From NCBI GenBank assembly GCA_015233515.1, contig JADFXS010000114.1:1-8646 (forward strand): DNA of 8,646 bases, in the 5' to 3' direction. Shown here piece by piece: positions 1-6,504 of the stretch. Below the pieces are notes generated by a model that worked only from the letters and a program-made list of their open reading frames with translations, was not told the DNA's origin and ran no database searches. Numbering within the stretch: the stretch's first letter is position 1; every line of letters begins with the position of its first letter. This stretch comes from Deltaproteobacteria bacterium. Lineage in GTDB: Bacteria; Desulfobacterota; Desulfarculia; Adiutricales; JAGVGV01. A program made the translations under genes and the position numbers.

Positions 1-97
1 CCAGGACCTCTCCCGGTCCGGGCTCTGGCCGAGGCGCGTCATCCCTGACAACGAGCTTGTCCAGTCCACCGTGCCCGGTTAAATAAACAGCGAGCAT
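1..97 (-). CDS. Zinc-type alcohol dehydrogenase / quinone oxidoreductase, N-terminal fragment (runs off left edge)
   Basis: Reading leftwards from the ATG at 97-95 gives an open frame of 32 codons to the window edge, beginning MLAVYLTGHGGLDKLV and ending PRPEPGPGEVL. This is the usual opening of medium-chain dehydrogenase/reductase (MDR) proteins of the NADPH:quinone oxidoreductase type: a first beta strand, a GG-[ILM]-D/E-L element and the P-x-P-G-P-G-E-V-L turn. A purine-rich ribosome site (GGAAAGGA) lies about 8 bases upstream of the ATG. The gene follows the LivM-type gene after 48 bp on the same strand, so it is probably the last visible member of the transporter operon. The catalytic and nucleotide-binding parts lie outside the window, so substrate and zinc content cannot be judged. 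The family call is fairly firm; the exact activity is unknown. Confidence 0.75.
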   Translation of the reverse strand, partial: MLAVYLTGHGGLDKLVVRDDAPRPEPGPGEVL

Positions 98-145
98 CTT
101 TTGTCCTTTCCTTCAAGCTACTTGACCTCATCAAGATAGTCGGGC

Positions 146-1231
146 TTAAGAGGCACGTTGGATTTCTTCATTTTTATTTTCCTTTGGAGCTTCGATGTCC
201 AGGAAGGGCTCTTCAGCCTCTTGACGCCCGTTCATGAAATAATTGAGCAGCCGGCTCTTGGGATGAGACAGATAGTCTTTGTAGAACTGGGATGCGCCGT
301 TCGGATAGTAAATCATGACCAGAGTGAGAAAAACGCCGTAAAGAACCAGATTGACACCAGGCAAATCGGACAGCGATGAGCGAAGCAGTTCCATGGCAAA
401 CACAAAGGGAAAAGCGATGACGGCGCCTCCCCACAAGCTGCTCCGTCCGCCGATATAGGCCACGACAAGAACTTCCACCGTCTTGGACGTGGACATCACC
501 TCAGGAGTCAAGACACCATAGAAATGGGCATAGAATCCTCCCAACAACCCGGCGAAAAAGCAGGAGAGAGTGAAGTTCGAAACCCGGTAGAATACCGGGT
601 TGATTCCGGAAGTCCGAGCCGCATCCATGTTCTGGCCGATGGCTTTGAAAGCCAGTCCCATATTGGATCGCACCACCCATTTGGTAACGATGTAGATAAC
701 GACCATCAGTCCCAGGATCAAATAAAAATAGGGAAGGTTGGAGGTGGTGGGGAAAAGAAGTGGAGATCTCAAGCCCAGGACTCCCCGAGTCAACCCGGTA
801 AGTTGTGTGGCCAGCCCCATGAGCGACAGCCCCAGGAACCAGGTCACCACCGCGGCGAAAATTCCTCGCTGCCGAAGGGTCAGGAAACCGAGCATCAATC
901 CTAAAATGCCGGCTAAAAAAGCTCCCGCCAGCATCCCCAGCCCGGGGTGAAGACCCCAATGGATGGCCAACAAGGCGGAGACATAACCTCCGAAGCCCAC
1001 AAATGCATAGAAACCGAAATTGACAATGTTGATGAAGCCCGCGGTAAAATCGAAGGCGATGGACGCCGCCGCGATCAACCCGGCCCCGACGAGCCACCGG
1101 ATCAAGTATTCCTGGTTAAAGGGGGGGATAAAGGGCAGCACCATAAGGAGGATCAATCCGCACAAAGCTGCAGGCGTCATGCATAAGCCATTCAGGATCC
1201 TGTCAAACAGATTCTTTTCCATTGCTTTCAT
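146..1231 (-). CDS. livM: ABC transporter permease, LivM type (HAAT family)
   Basis: This is a 361-residue, strongly hydrophobic protein, predicted to be the second inner-membrane subunit of a branched-chain-amino-acid-type (HAAT) importer. Hydrophobic segments recur from about residue 15 to 310. The early stretch AASIAFDFTAGFINIVNFG is the LivM hallmark (G-hxNhG-H/F-G). The cytoplasmic EAA-like loop appears as SNMGLAFKAIGQNMDAARTSGI, the part that docks on the ATPase subunits. The C-terminal tail after the last helix is charged and rich in Glu/Lys. The start at 1231 lies 9 bp after the LivH stop, with AAGG overlapping that stop; a second ATG three codons in (MEKNLF) is an equally possible start. 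It lies fourth after the binding-protein gene in the operon. The transported substrate cannot be inferred from this subunit. I use the symbol for the family role, not for a proven leucine transporter. Confidence 0.9.
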   Translation of the reverse strand: MKAMEKNLFDRILNGLCMTPAALCGLILLMVLPFIPPFNQEYLIRWLVGAGLIAAASIAFDFTAGFINIVNFGFYAFVGFGGYVSALLAIHWGLHPGLGMLAGAFLAGILGLMLGFLTLRQRGIFAAVVTWFLGLSLMGLATQLTGLTRGVLGLRSPLLFPTTSNLPYFYLILGLMVVIYIVTKWVVRSNMGLAFKAIGQNMDAARTSGINPVFYRVSNFTLSCFFAGLLGGFYAHFYGVLTPEVMSTSKTVEVLVVAYIGGRSSLWGGAVIAFPFVFAMELLRSSLSDLPGVNLVLYGVFLTLVMIYYPNGASQFYKDYLSHPKSRLLNYFMNGRQEAEEPFLDIEAPKENKNEEIQRAS

Positions 1232-1240
1232 GTTCCTACC

Positions 1241-2269
1241 TTATTCGTCCAGAACGCCTCTGACCGCCGATCCGAAGATGCCGCTCGGCTTGATGATCAG
1301 GATGAAGGTGATGATTGCTGTCGGTAATACAAAATCCCATCCCATGCCGATATATTCGACGGTGGCGACCTTGAGGAGCGCCACGATAAAGGAACAGATG
1401 CCCGCCCCCATGATATTCCCAAGTCCGGCCAGAATGACGACGAACCAAGCCATATAGAGCGGCTCCAGGCCTACGGTGGGATAGGACGGATAGATGAAGA
1501 GCAGGGTGGCGCCGGCTACCGCGGCGAGGCCGCAGGAAAGGGACATGGTAATGATTTGGATGACATTCAGCTCGATACCGACGCTCAACGCCCCGGCCTC
1601 GTCCTGGGAGACGGCCCGGATCGACTGTCCGGTTTTGCTGTATTTCATGAAGGCCCAGAATCCCATGACGACGATAGCGGAGATGAGCAGCGAAATAGCT
1701 CGATCCCTGGAGATGAACACCCCCATGATATCGAAAGGTTTTCCGCTCCAGTACCGGATGATCCCCTTGGGGCTGACGCCGAATAAGAGCTGGGCGCCGT
1801 TGGCCAATATCACGGAAAGGCCCAACGTAATTAGAAACGTATTCATCACCCAATTGGATCGACTGCGCTTACGGAGCTCGGCGAAAATCAGGACTTCCAC
1901 CAAGGCTCCGACCAGTATTCCCGCGATGGCCGCGGCAAGAATGCCGATCAGGGGAGCTATCGCCGCCAGGGTCGCATTGGGATGCATAGCCTGATAGTTG
2001 TTGAGGGGAGTGAAGACGAAGTAGCCGACGAGGGTCCCGATCATGAAGAACTCGCCGTGCGCGAAATTGCCGATGTTCATCACTCCGAACACCAGGGCCA
2101 GCCCCATGGATACCATGGCGAGCATGCCGCCGGTGACGATGGTGTTGCTAATGGTGTAAGGCCCTTTGTGCATGCCGACCGCGATGGCGAATACCAGGGT
2201 CATCAGGATGGCGATGCCGGCCGATGATTTGATCCAATGGAATATATCTAAATTCCTTGACGTTGTCAT
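1241..2269 (-). CDS. livH: ABC transporter permease, LivH type (HAAT family)
   Basis: This is a 342-residue integral membrane protein, the first permease of the HAAT importer. The open frame extends further upstream to 2383, but that part overlaps the LivF gene. I chose the ATG at 2269 (MTTSRNLDIFHW) because GAGGG sits just upstream and because it leaves a normal 22-bp gap after the LivF stop. Family marks include the segment GLALVFGVMNIGNFAHGEFF near residues 55-75 (the G-hhNhAHG motif of LivH), the coupling loop TGQSIRAVSQDEAGALSVGI (EAA-like) in the second half, and the C-terminal P-S-G-I-F-G ending typical of LivH. About eight hydrophobic segments can be counted. It should pair with the neighbouring LivM-type subunit in the inner membrane and with the two ATPases on the cytoplasmic side. 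Confidence 0.92.
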   Translation of the reverse strand: MTTSRNLDIFHWIKSSAGIAILMTLVFAIAVGMHKGPYTISNTIVTGGMLAMVSMGLALVFGVMNIGNFAHGEFFMIGTLVGYFVFTPLNNYQAMHPNATLAAIAPLIGILAAAIAGILVGALVEVLIFAELRKRSRSNWVMNTFLITLGLSVILANGAQLLFGVSPKGIIRYWSGKPFDIMGVFISRDRAISLLISAIVVMGFWAFMKYSKTGQSIRAVSQDEAGALSVGIELNVIQIITMSLSCGLAAVAGATLLFIYPSYPTVGLEPLYMAWFVVILAGLGNIMGAGICSFIVALLKVATVEYIGMGWDFVLPTAIITFILIIKPSGIFGSAVRGVLDE

Positions 2270-2291
2270 GTTTCCCTCTTGCCCTATCCGG

Positions 2292-2999
2292 TTAGACGCC
2301 CAGGAACACTTTTCTGACGTGCGGGTCACAGGCCAGCTTGCAGCTTTCGCCTTTGAGTTCGATTCTGCCGTGTTCCAGGACATAGCCGCGGTCGGTCACC
2401 GCCAGGGTCTTGGTTACGTTTTGCTCCACTAGGAGGATCGTCATGCCATTATTTTTCAACGTGTCCAGGGAATCAAAGAGAGTTTCGGTCAGCTGAGGGG
2501 CCAGACCGAAAGATGGCTCGTCCACGATCAGCAACTTCGGTTTCATCATCAGCCCACGACCGATGGCCAACATCTTTCGTTCACCGCCGCTCATGGTCCC
2601 GGCCAGCTGCTTTCTCCTCTCCACGAGGCGCGGAAATAAAGAATAGACATATTCGAGGGCTTCCACCTTTACCTTCTGGTCATGAATCAGATATGCGCCC
2701 ATGAACAGGTTTTCTTCCACCGTCATGTTTACAAACAGATTCATGGCTTCCGAAACGTAGGCGACTCCCTTGGCGGCGACTTTATTTCCGCGCAGCCCGG
2801 CGATGGGCTCCCCCTGGAAAGTGATTTCGCCTTTAGTAGGCCTCAGATGGCCGGCGATAGTCTTCAGGAGGGTGCTTTTGCCTGCGCCGTTAGGTCCGAC
2901 CAGGCACACATACTCTCCCTGGTCCACTTGGATGCATATATCCCTGAGGATCTGGAGAAAGCCATAACCTGCATTAAGATTTTTTACATTCAGCAGCAT
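2292..2999 (-). CDS. livF: ABC transporter ATP-binding protein, LivF type
   Basis: This 235-residue ATPase is one of the two energising subunits of the HAAT importer. All ABC motifs are canonical: Walker A GPNGAGKS at residues 35-42, signature MSGGE at 136-140, Walker B LLIVD at 156-160 followed by the catalytic Glu161 (DEPSFGL). Near residue 195 the switch is VEQN, with Gln in place of the usual His; this is normal for LivF proteins. The length matches the family. A clear ribosome site, GGGGAG, lies six bases upstream of the ATG. The gene is separated from the upstream LivG-type gene by 132 bp, unusually long for this operon, because a palindromic repeat occupies the gap. Its stop is 22 bp before the LivH-type start. 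Confidence 0.93.
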   Translation of the reverse strand: MLLNVKNLNAGYGFLQILRDICIQVDQGEYVCLVGPNGAGKSTLLKTIAGHLRPTKGEITFQGEPIAGLRGNKVAAKGVAYVSEAMNLFVNMTVEENLFMGAYLIHDQKVKVEALEYVYSLFPRLVERRKQLAGTMSGGERKMLAIGRGLMMKPKLLIVDEPSFGLAPQLTETLFDSLDTLKNNGMTILLVEQNVTKTLAVTDRGYVLEHGRIELKGESCKLACDPHVRKVFLGV

Positions 3000-3020
3000 C
3001 GGATGCTCCCCATGATCATT

Positions 3021-3130
3021 GAAACTCCCCGCGGCCAGCCGTCGGGTATCTTCGACATGTAAGGAACGAAAGCATTTATATTTTGCTCGCTCACCCGCGG
3101 CTAACCGCGGGGAATACGCTCGCTAGCATT
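3021..3130 (+). repeat. Palindromic dispersed repeat, copy A (livG-livF gap)
   Basis: This stretch shares its sequence with copy B in the methyltransferase pseudogene. Without gaps, 3031-3080 matches 5701-5750 at about 38 of 50 positions, including GACATG followed by AAGG and then GAAAGCATTT; with small gaps the match continues to about 3125. It holds an imperfect palindrome at 3026-3046 and a perfect one at 3094-3111 (CCCGCGG, loop CTAA, CCGCGGG), the latter flanked by direct repeats GCTCGCT at 3085-3091 and 3118-3124. It fills the unusually long gap between the livG stop and the livF ribosome site. The layout resembles REP/BIME-type elements; in an operon such hairpins can shield upstream mRNA from 3' decay. 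Confidence 0.75.
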
Positions 3131-3131
3131 T

Positions 3132-3860
3132 TCAACATTGATGACCGGCGCCCAGATAGGCTTTGGTCACCTTGGGATCTTGGGCGACTTCCAGTGTGAG
3201 GCCTTCGGCGATTTTGGTGCCGAACTGTATACACACCAAGCGGTCGCACAAACCCATCACCAGTTGCATGATATGTTCGACCAGCAGAATCGATACTCCG
3301 CTGTCCCGGATTTTCCTGATTATCTTCATTAGGTCGAAAAGCTCTCTTTCGGACAAACCGGCGGCGAGCTCATCGAGAAACAGAAGTTTGGGCGAGCTGG
3401 CGAGAGCCCGCGCCAGATCGAGTCGTTTGAGTTGGACCGTGTTCAATTCCTCGGACACAATGCCGCTGCGCACGGGGAACTCCACGTAGTTCAAAAGTTC
3501 TCGGCTGTGCTTTATCGGATCCTCAACTTTATCGTGGTTTTTGCCGAAAATTGAGGCTATTTTCACGTTTTCGATCGCGGTCAATTTGGGAAAGGGGCGC
3601 GGTATCTGAAATGTCCGGGAGAGTCCCAACCGGCACATCTTTTCCGGCGGCAGTCCGGTGGTGTCTTTTCCAAAGAATAAAACTTTGCCCGAAGTCGGAG
3701 GGTTTAATCCTGCTACCGCGTTGAGAAGGGTGGTTTTGCCGGCTCCGTTGGGCCCGATAAGTCCGACGATTTCCCCCTGCCCTACGTGCATTGAGACATT
3801 GTTCACGGCAACGAGACCACCGAACGCTTTGGTCAGACCCTGTGTTTCAAGAACTTTCAT
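3132..3860 (-). CDS. livG: ABC transporter ATP-binding protein, LivG type, with non-canonical signature motif
   Basis: This is a 242-residue ATPase of the HAAT importer. The open frame reaches back to 3944, but the first 28 codons lie in a GC-rich intergenic hairpin and do not look like protein, whereas MKVLETQGLTKAFGG at 3860 is the normal LivG opening; the ribosome site there is weak (GGATGG). Walker A is GPNGAGKT (residues 36-43). LivG features follow: the LGLSRTFQ element near 78-85 and the H-loop VEH with His196. Two motif positions are unusual: the ABC signature, normally L-S-x-G-Q, reads LNTVQ (139-143), and the Walker B extension reads LLFLDELAAGL, with Leu replacing Pro after the catalytic Glu164. 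The rest of the helix (KRLDLARALA) is conserved, so I read this as a divergent but intact subunit. It follows the binding-protein gene after 92 bp. Confidence 0.9.
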   Translation of the reverse strand: MKVLETQGLTKAFGGLVAVNNVSMHVGQGEIVGLIGPNGAGKTTLLNAVAGLNPPTSGKVLFFGKDTTGLPPEKMCRLGLSRTFQIPRPFPKLTAIENVKIASIFGKNHDKVEDPIKHSRELLNYVEFPVRSGIVSEELNTVQLKRLDLARALASSPKLLFLDELAAGLSERELFDLMKIIRKIRDSGVSILLVEHIMQLVMGLCDRLVCIQFGTKIAEGLTLEVAQDPKVTKAYLGAGHQC

Positions 3861-3914
3861 ACCATCCGTCCATAGCCTGTTAGTTGTGGGATCATCTTGC
3901 CTGTATGGCGGACG

Positions 3915-3937
3915 GGCGGGGAGGGACTCTCCCCGCC
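3915..3937 (-). other. Strong intergenic hairpin between the binding-protein gene and livG
   Basis: A perfect 9-bp GC-rich stem (GGCGGGGAG / CTCCCCGCC) with a 5-base loop lies 16 bp after the stop of the binding-protein gene and 55 bp before the livG start. No T-run follows it on the transcribed strand, so it is not a simple intrinsic terminator. In periplasmic ABC importer operons, hairpins at this place commonly stabilise the upstream message or partially terminate, giving excess binding protein over the membrane subunits; that role is inferred here. Confidence 0.6.
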
Positions 3938-3952
3938 GCGCCAAGGCTCGTG

Positions 3953-5215
3953 CTACTTTAAAACGATGTCCTTATCTTTTCCTTCCTCAGGAAAGACCAC
4001 ATATCCTTTTCCGCCAAAATACTGCAGAACCGGGAAGAAATAATAATCCGGGCCGACCACTGGGTCAGGCATACTTTCCGGGGTGTACTTATACATTTTG
4101 TGGATAAGGGCGCCGTCTTGCTGAGAAAATGTGAGTTTGCCGGTATTCACTTCCTCTATCAGCACTTTGTAAAAGGATTCCCTATCCATATTATTATATT
4201 TCTCCAAAACCCGGCGAGCCACTTTAATGAAATAGTTGGCATAATCATACGCCTGGCCGGTACTCGAGGGGCTTACTTCGAATCCGTATTTGGCCTTGAA
4301 AGCCTCGGCCCATTTCTTGGCCGCGGGACTGACGAGCTGCGGAACCATATCCAGCACGCCGTCGGAATCGGCCCCGACCATCTTGTACCAATCGCCAAAG
4401 CCACCCAACTGGTCGCCAATGATCGCCGCCTTGAGGGAGAGCTCGCGAGCTTGTTTGATGAAGGCGCTCATCGCGGCAATACTGCCGGCAGCTCCGGCAA
4501 CTACAGACACATTAGCCTCTTTGTATTTGGAGAGAATGGGATAGAAGTCCACCTGACTCTGGGGAAAAAAGTCCTGGGAGACGACTTCCCAACCGCCTTT
4601 TTTAAAGCCTTTAGCCATTTCACCGCCAAGGCTCCGACCCCAGTCCGTATCCTCCCCATAGATTGCGACTTTTTTGGTTTCGGGTTTCCACAGGCCTTTT
4701 TTCACCGCGTTGTTGATGCTCTCCACGTAGCCGGCGCACAACGTTTGAGGCATCGGCCATCCCTTTCCACCGAAGTAGCTGTATTTCTTGGGATCGGTCA
4801 GCCACTGCTTGTTGATGGTGTCAGCCGCCCCGAGGGGGAAAAACAAAGGAATTTTGTACTGGGCGACTACATCCAGAAGGGCGACGGAAACGGAGCTGTT
4901 AACATCATAGAAAGCCACCGTAATTCCTTTCCTTTCCACTGCTTCCGAAAAGGCATTGGTGGCCTTGGCCGGATCGGACTGGTCGTCGATCCAGACCAGC
5001 TCGAATTTGTAATCACCAATCTTGTAGCCGATGGCCTCGAAGGCCATCTCTATGGCTGCCTTAGTGTCTCGGCCCCACATGGCATAAGGACCCGTGAGAG
5101 GCGCCGTGACCCCCACCTTGACGACCTTATCCGCGGCCATCGTGCTTCCCGCCCCAAAGGCGAACATCATCGTCAAAACCACTAGTAATGCTGTAAACAG
5201 TCTTGCTTGCTTCAT
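3953..5215 (-). CDS. Periplasmic substrate-binding protein of the HAAT transporter (LivJ/LivK-like, Peripla_BP_6 type)
   Basis: This 420-residue type I periplasmic binding protein delivers the substrate to the LivH/LivM permease pair. A typical Sec signal peptide is seen: MKQAR, a hydrophobic core to about residue 23, then TMA|ADK with probable cleavage after Ala27. The mature protein opens KVVKVGVTAPLTGPYAMWGRD, the classic first strand and glycine-rich loop of the family. Later landmarks are ELVWIDDQSDPAKATNAF and VAIYGEDTDWGRS, which lead into the hinge and second lobe. AGAGGAG lies six bases ahead of the ATG. It is the first gene of the operon, facing away from the IclR-type regulator. 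It is longer than most LivJ proteins (about 370) and ends with TAG, the only amber stop among the complete genes here. The ligand is not identifiable; an amine- or betaine-like compound is only suggested by context. Confidence 0.9.
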   Translation of the reverse strand: MKQARLFTALLVVLTMMFAFGAGSTMAADKVVKVGVTAPLTGPYAMWGRDTKAAIEMAFEAIGYKIGDYKFELVWIDDQSDPAKATNAFSEAVERKGITVAFYDVNSSVSVALLDVVAQYKIPLFFPLGAADTINKQWLTDPKKYSYFGGKGWPMPQTLCAGYVESINNAVKKGLWKPETKKVAIYGEDTDWGRSLGGEMAKGFKKGGWEVVSQDFFPQSQVDFYPILSKYKEANVSVVAGAAGSIAAMSAFIKQARELSLKAAIIGDQLGGFGDWYKMVGADSDGVLDMVPQLVSPAAKKWAEAFKAKYGFEVSPSSTGQAYDYANYFIKVARRVLEKYNNMDRESFYKVLIEEVNTGKLTFSQQDGALIHKMYKYTPESMPDPVVGPDYYFFPVLQYFGGKGYVVFPEEGKDKDIVLK

Positions 5216-5330
5216 CGCGTGCTCCTCTTTTGGCTTTAGGTTGTGTGTTTAATGTACCTCGACCGACCTTCCTTATCGTGCCCAAGCCCATCGATCCGCC
5301 ATGGCTGTCGGCGATGCGCTTGATGCGTTG

Positions 5331-5343
5331 ATTGCACTGCAAT
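5331..5343. promoter_or_regulatory. Short palindrome upstream of the transporter operon, possible operator
   Basis: ATTGCA-C-TGCAAT is a perfect 6-bp inverted repeat with a single central base, 116 bp upstream of the binding-protein start. A related half site (ATGCAATTAC) occurs about 10 bp away at 5354-5363. It could bind a dimeric regulator, such as the divergently encoded IclR protein, but nothing in the sequence ties the two together. No convincing -35/-10 pair was found between here and the binding-protein gene. Confidence 0.25.
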
Positions 5344-5382
5344 TTCCCGCGTCATGCAATTACACAACAAACTCTATATGGG

Positions 5383-5986
5383 TTATGCAGTATTTGCCTT
5401 GTATTCAAAGATTTCCACTCGGAATGCCTGAAGATGCGTCGAGCGGAAATCGTCTCTTTCAGTCAAAGGTTCTGATGCGATGATGCAAGCCATCATCTTT
5501 ATATATAGGAGATTCGTAGTGGCATCGACCAATCCTTTGGCGATGGCCATGATGATAATGTCTGGTTGATGAACTTCCGTGCCGGAAGTCCGTAGGAGAT
5601 ATCGGGTAAGCCGCAACCGGTATGAATACTGCTGGACTCTGGTTTGATCTGGTGGATGGCGTCGATGAATTTAGTCCCAAAGCGCCGACGAGAGCGCCCG
5701 GCGGCAAGCCGCGGGGAAGCTTTGACATGAAAGGGGAGAAAGCATTTTTGCTTTTGATCGTTGTCGCCTCGGCTCCGGGGACAGAGCTCGCCCTCATGTG
5801 CACGGCGATAGGCCGCACCAAAGGGACCACGAAAATATTTTCAGCGGGGATAGGGTTGTTCACCAAACTATTGATCGGATCAATGCCGATCCTCGTTCGG
5901 TCTTTCGCGGTCTTCGTTATCCCGTCGTCGCTCATGTACAGAATGATCACCTTCATCTTCGCTCCTGCGCTGAGAGGTATCAGATT
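5383..5986 (-). pseudogene. Decayed methyltetrahydrofolate:corrinoid methyltransferase (AcsE/MtgA/MtrH-like), C-terminal half
   Basis: Three minus-strand frames, read in order, reconstruct the second half of a pterin-binding methyltransferase. Fragment 1 (about 5986 to 5800) reads LIPLSAGAKMKVIILYMSDD and continues through TKTAKDRTRIG to AENIFVVPLVRPIAV. Fragment 2 (about 5675 to 5560) reads KFIDAIHQIKPE, then IHTGCGLPDISYGLPARKFI. Fragment 3 (about 5560 to 5383) reads IIIMAIAKGLVDATTN, then MACIIASEPLTERDDF to the stop. From memory these line up with Moorella AcsE segments LFPLAVEHGAALIGLTM, LYIDPLILPANV, TVLGLSNVS, RPLINRTFLAMAMACGLMDA and TAEILLNQ. The N-terminal half is absent: two in-frame TAG codons lie just upstream. 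A repeat of about 105 bp separates fragments 1 and 2, and a one-base slip separates 2 and 3. An ATG at 5956 preceded by AGGAG could still start a 165-residue chimeric peptide, but it would be no functional enzyme. The intact enzyme moves methyl groups between corrinoid protein and tetrahydrofolate. Confidence 0.82.
5688..5797 (+). repeat. Palindromic dispersed repeat, copy B (inserted in the methyltransferase pseudogene)
   Basis: This is the second copy of the element between livG and livF, in the same orientation at an offset of about 2670 bp. The palindrome at 5697-5716 (CCCGGCGGCAAGCCGCGGGG) is followed by TTTGACATG, AAGG and GAAAGCATTT, all shared with copy A. The copy closes with a diverged version of the second palindrome (CTCGGCTCCGGGG) and GAGCTCGCCC near 5785-5794. 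It also has outer inverted repeats CAAAGC (5678-5683) and GCTTTG (5719-5724). Its length agrees with the roughly 35 extra residues that separate the two homologous blocks of the broken methyltransferase, which is why I read it as an insertion rather than part of the original gene. Confidence 0.72.
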
Positions 5987-6043
5987 ACCGTACTGCTACT
6001 ACTTCGTGTTCCAAATGGTGTTACGCCGTTCCATTTTTTTGAA

Positions 6044-6072
6044 ATTTTACTTCTCTGGGGTCAATGTGTCAA
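6044..6072 (-). promoter_or_regulatory. Sigma70-like promoter pointing left (TTGACA-17-TAAAAT)
   Basis: On the minus strand TTGACA (6072-6067) and TAAAAT (6049-6044) are separated by exactly 17 bases. The -35 box is a perfect consensus match and the -10 box matches five of six positions. Directly upstream (6073-6120) lies a very A/T-rich block with runs of T and A, which resembles an UP element. Transcription would begin near 6036, enter the methyltransferase remnant at about 5986 and could continue into the binding-protein gene at 5215, giving a leader of roughly 820 bases. No terminator was noticed between them. It may be the promoter of the transporter operon, or a relic of the lost gene. 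Confidence 0.6.
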
Positions 6073-6104
6073 GCCAAAATCGACTTTTTTCAAAAAAAAA
6101 GTAA

Positions 6105-6500
6105 AATTAAATTATATTTCCTTGATAAGCCCGTCCAATATGAGCTAATAATACAACGATGTCAACCCGCGAACCGAACCCTAATTCACCACTTGTGGGC
6201 ACCGAGGCACGTAACTCCTGGCTGCATCAGGCGGGAAGGTCCCGCGCCCCAAGGCCCGCTCGAACTCGGGTGGCTGTTCAATACAGCGCCGACAAGCATT
6301 TCGCTGATGGCTCCGGGCGCCGCCCGGTGGCTACTCGACGTATGGTGAATACACCTGCGGGCTAAAATCGGTCCCACTTCACGTTTCGCCTGGGATTTAC
6401 GCGCCTAACCGCGATTTGATGGCGAAATCATGCAGGATCATTTAAGTGACAGCACAGGCGGGCCAAGCAGATAGAAGTCGACGGGTCGGAAACGTTTTCA
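6105..6500. other. Stretch without a recognisable gene; cluster of perfect hairpins
   Basis: Several short overlapping open frames exist on both strands here, but none has a family match or a ribosome site that I can support. What is visible is structure: perfect stems at 6231-6245 (GCGGGA / TCCCGC, 3-base loop), 6273-6287 (GCTGT / ACAGC, 5-base loop) and 6313-6327 (CCGGGC / GCCCGG, 3-base loop), plus a 4-bp stem at 6255-6270. The regular spacing, about one hairpin per 30 bases over 100 bases, suggests a structured RNA or the remains of one. No group II intron domain V, reverse transcriptase or tRNA was found. Function unknown. Confidence 0.4.
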
Positions 6501-6504
6501 TCAG

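Noticed and set aside
2270..2383. Upstream extension of the LivH-type protein to an earlier ATG
   Set aside because: It would overlap the end of the LivF gene by about 90 bases; the ATG at 2269 has a good ribosome site and a normal LivH start.
3861..3944. Upstream extension of the LivG-type protein to an earlier ATG
   Set aside because: The added 28 residues are encoded by the intergenic GC hairpin and do not resemble LivG N-termini.
5459..5956. A single intact 165-residue minus-strand protein
   Set aside because: It begins with real methyltransferase sequence and an AGGAG site, but its middle is the inserted repeat and its end is out of frame with the conserved C-terminal blocks, so it was merged into the pseudogene.
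5622..6148. Two overlapping plus-strand open frames of about 116 and 160 codons across the pseudogene region
   Set aside because: They lie antisense to the recognisable methyltransferase fragments, lack ribosome sites and have no family match; one is the in-register antisense of the minus-strand fragment and rich in His/Asp/Arg.
6159..6377. Short open frames on both strands (about 63-94 codons)
   Set aside because: No start signals, no recognised motifs, and they coincide with the hairpin cluster; kept only as a possible structured RNA region.
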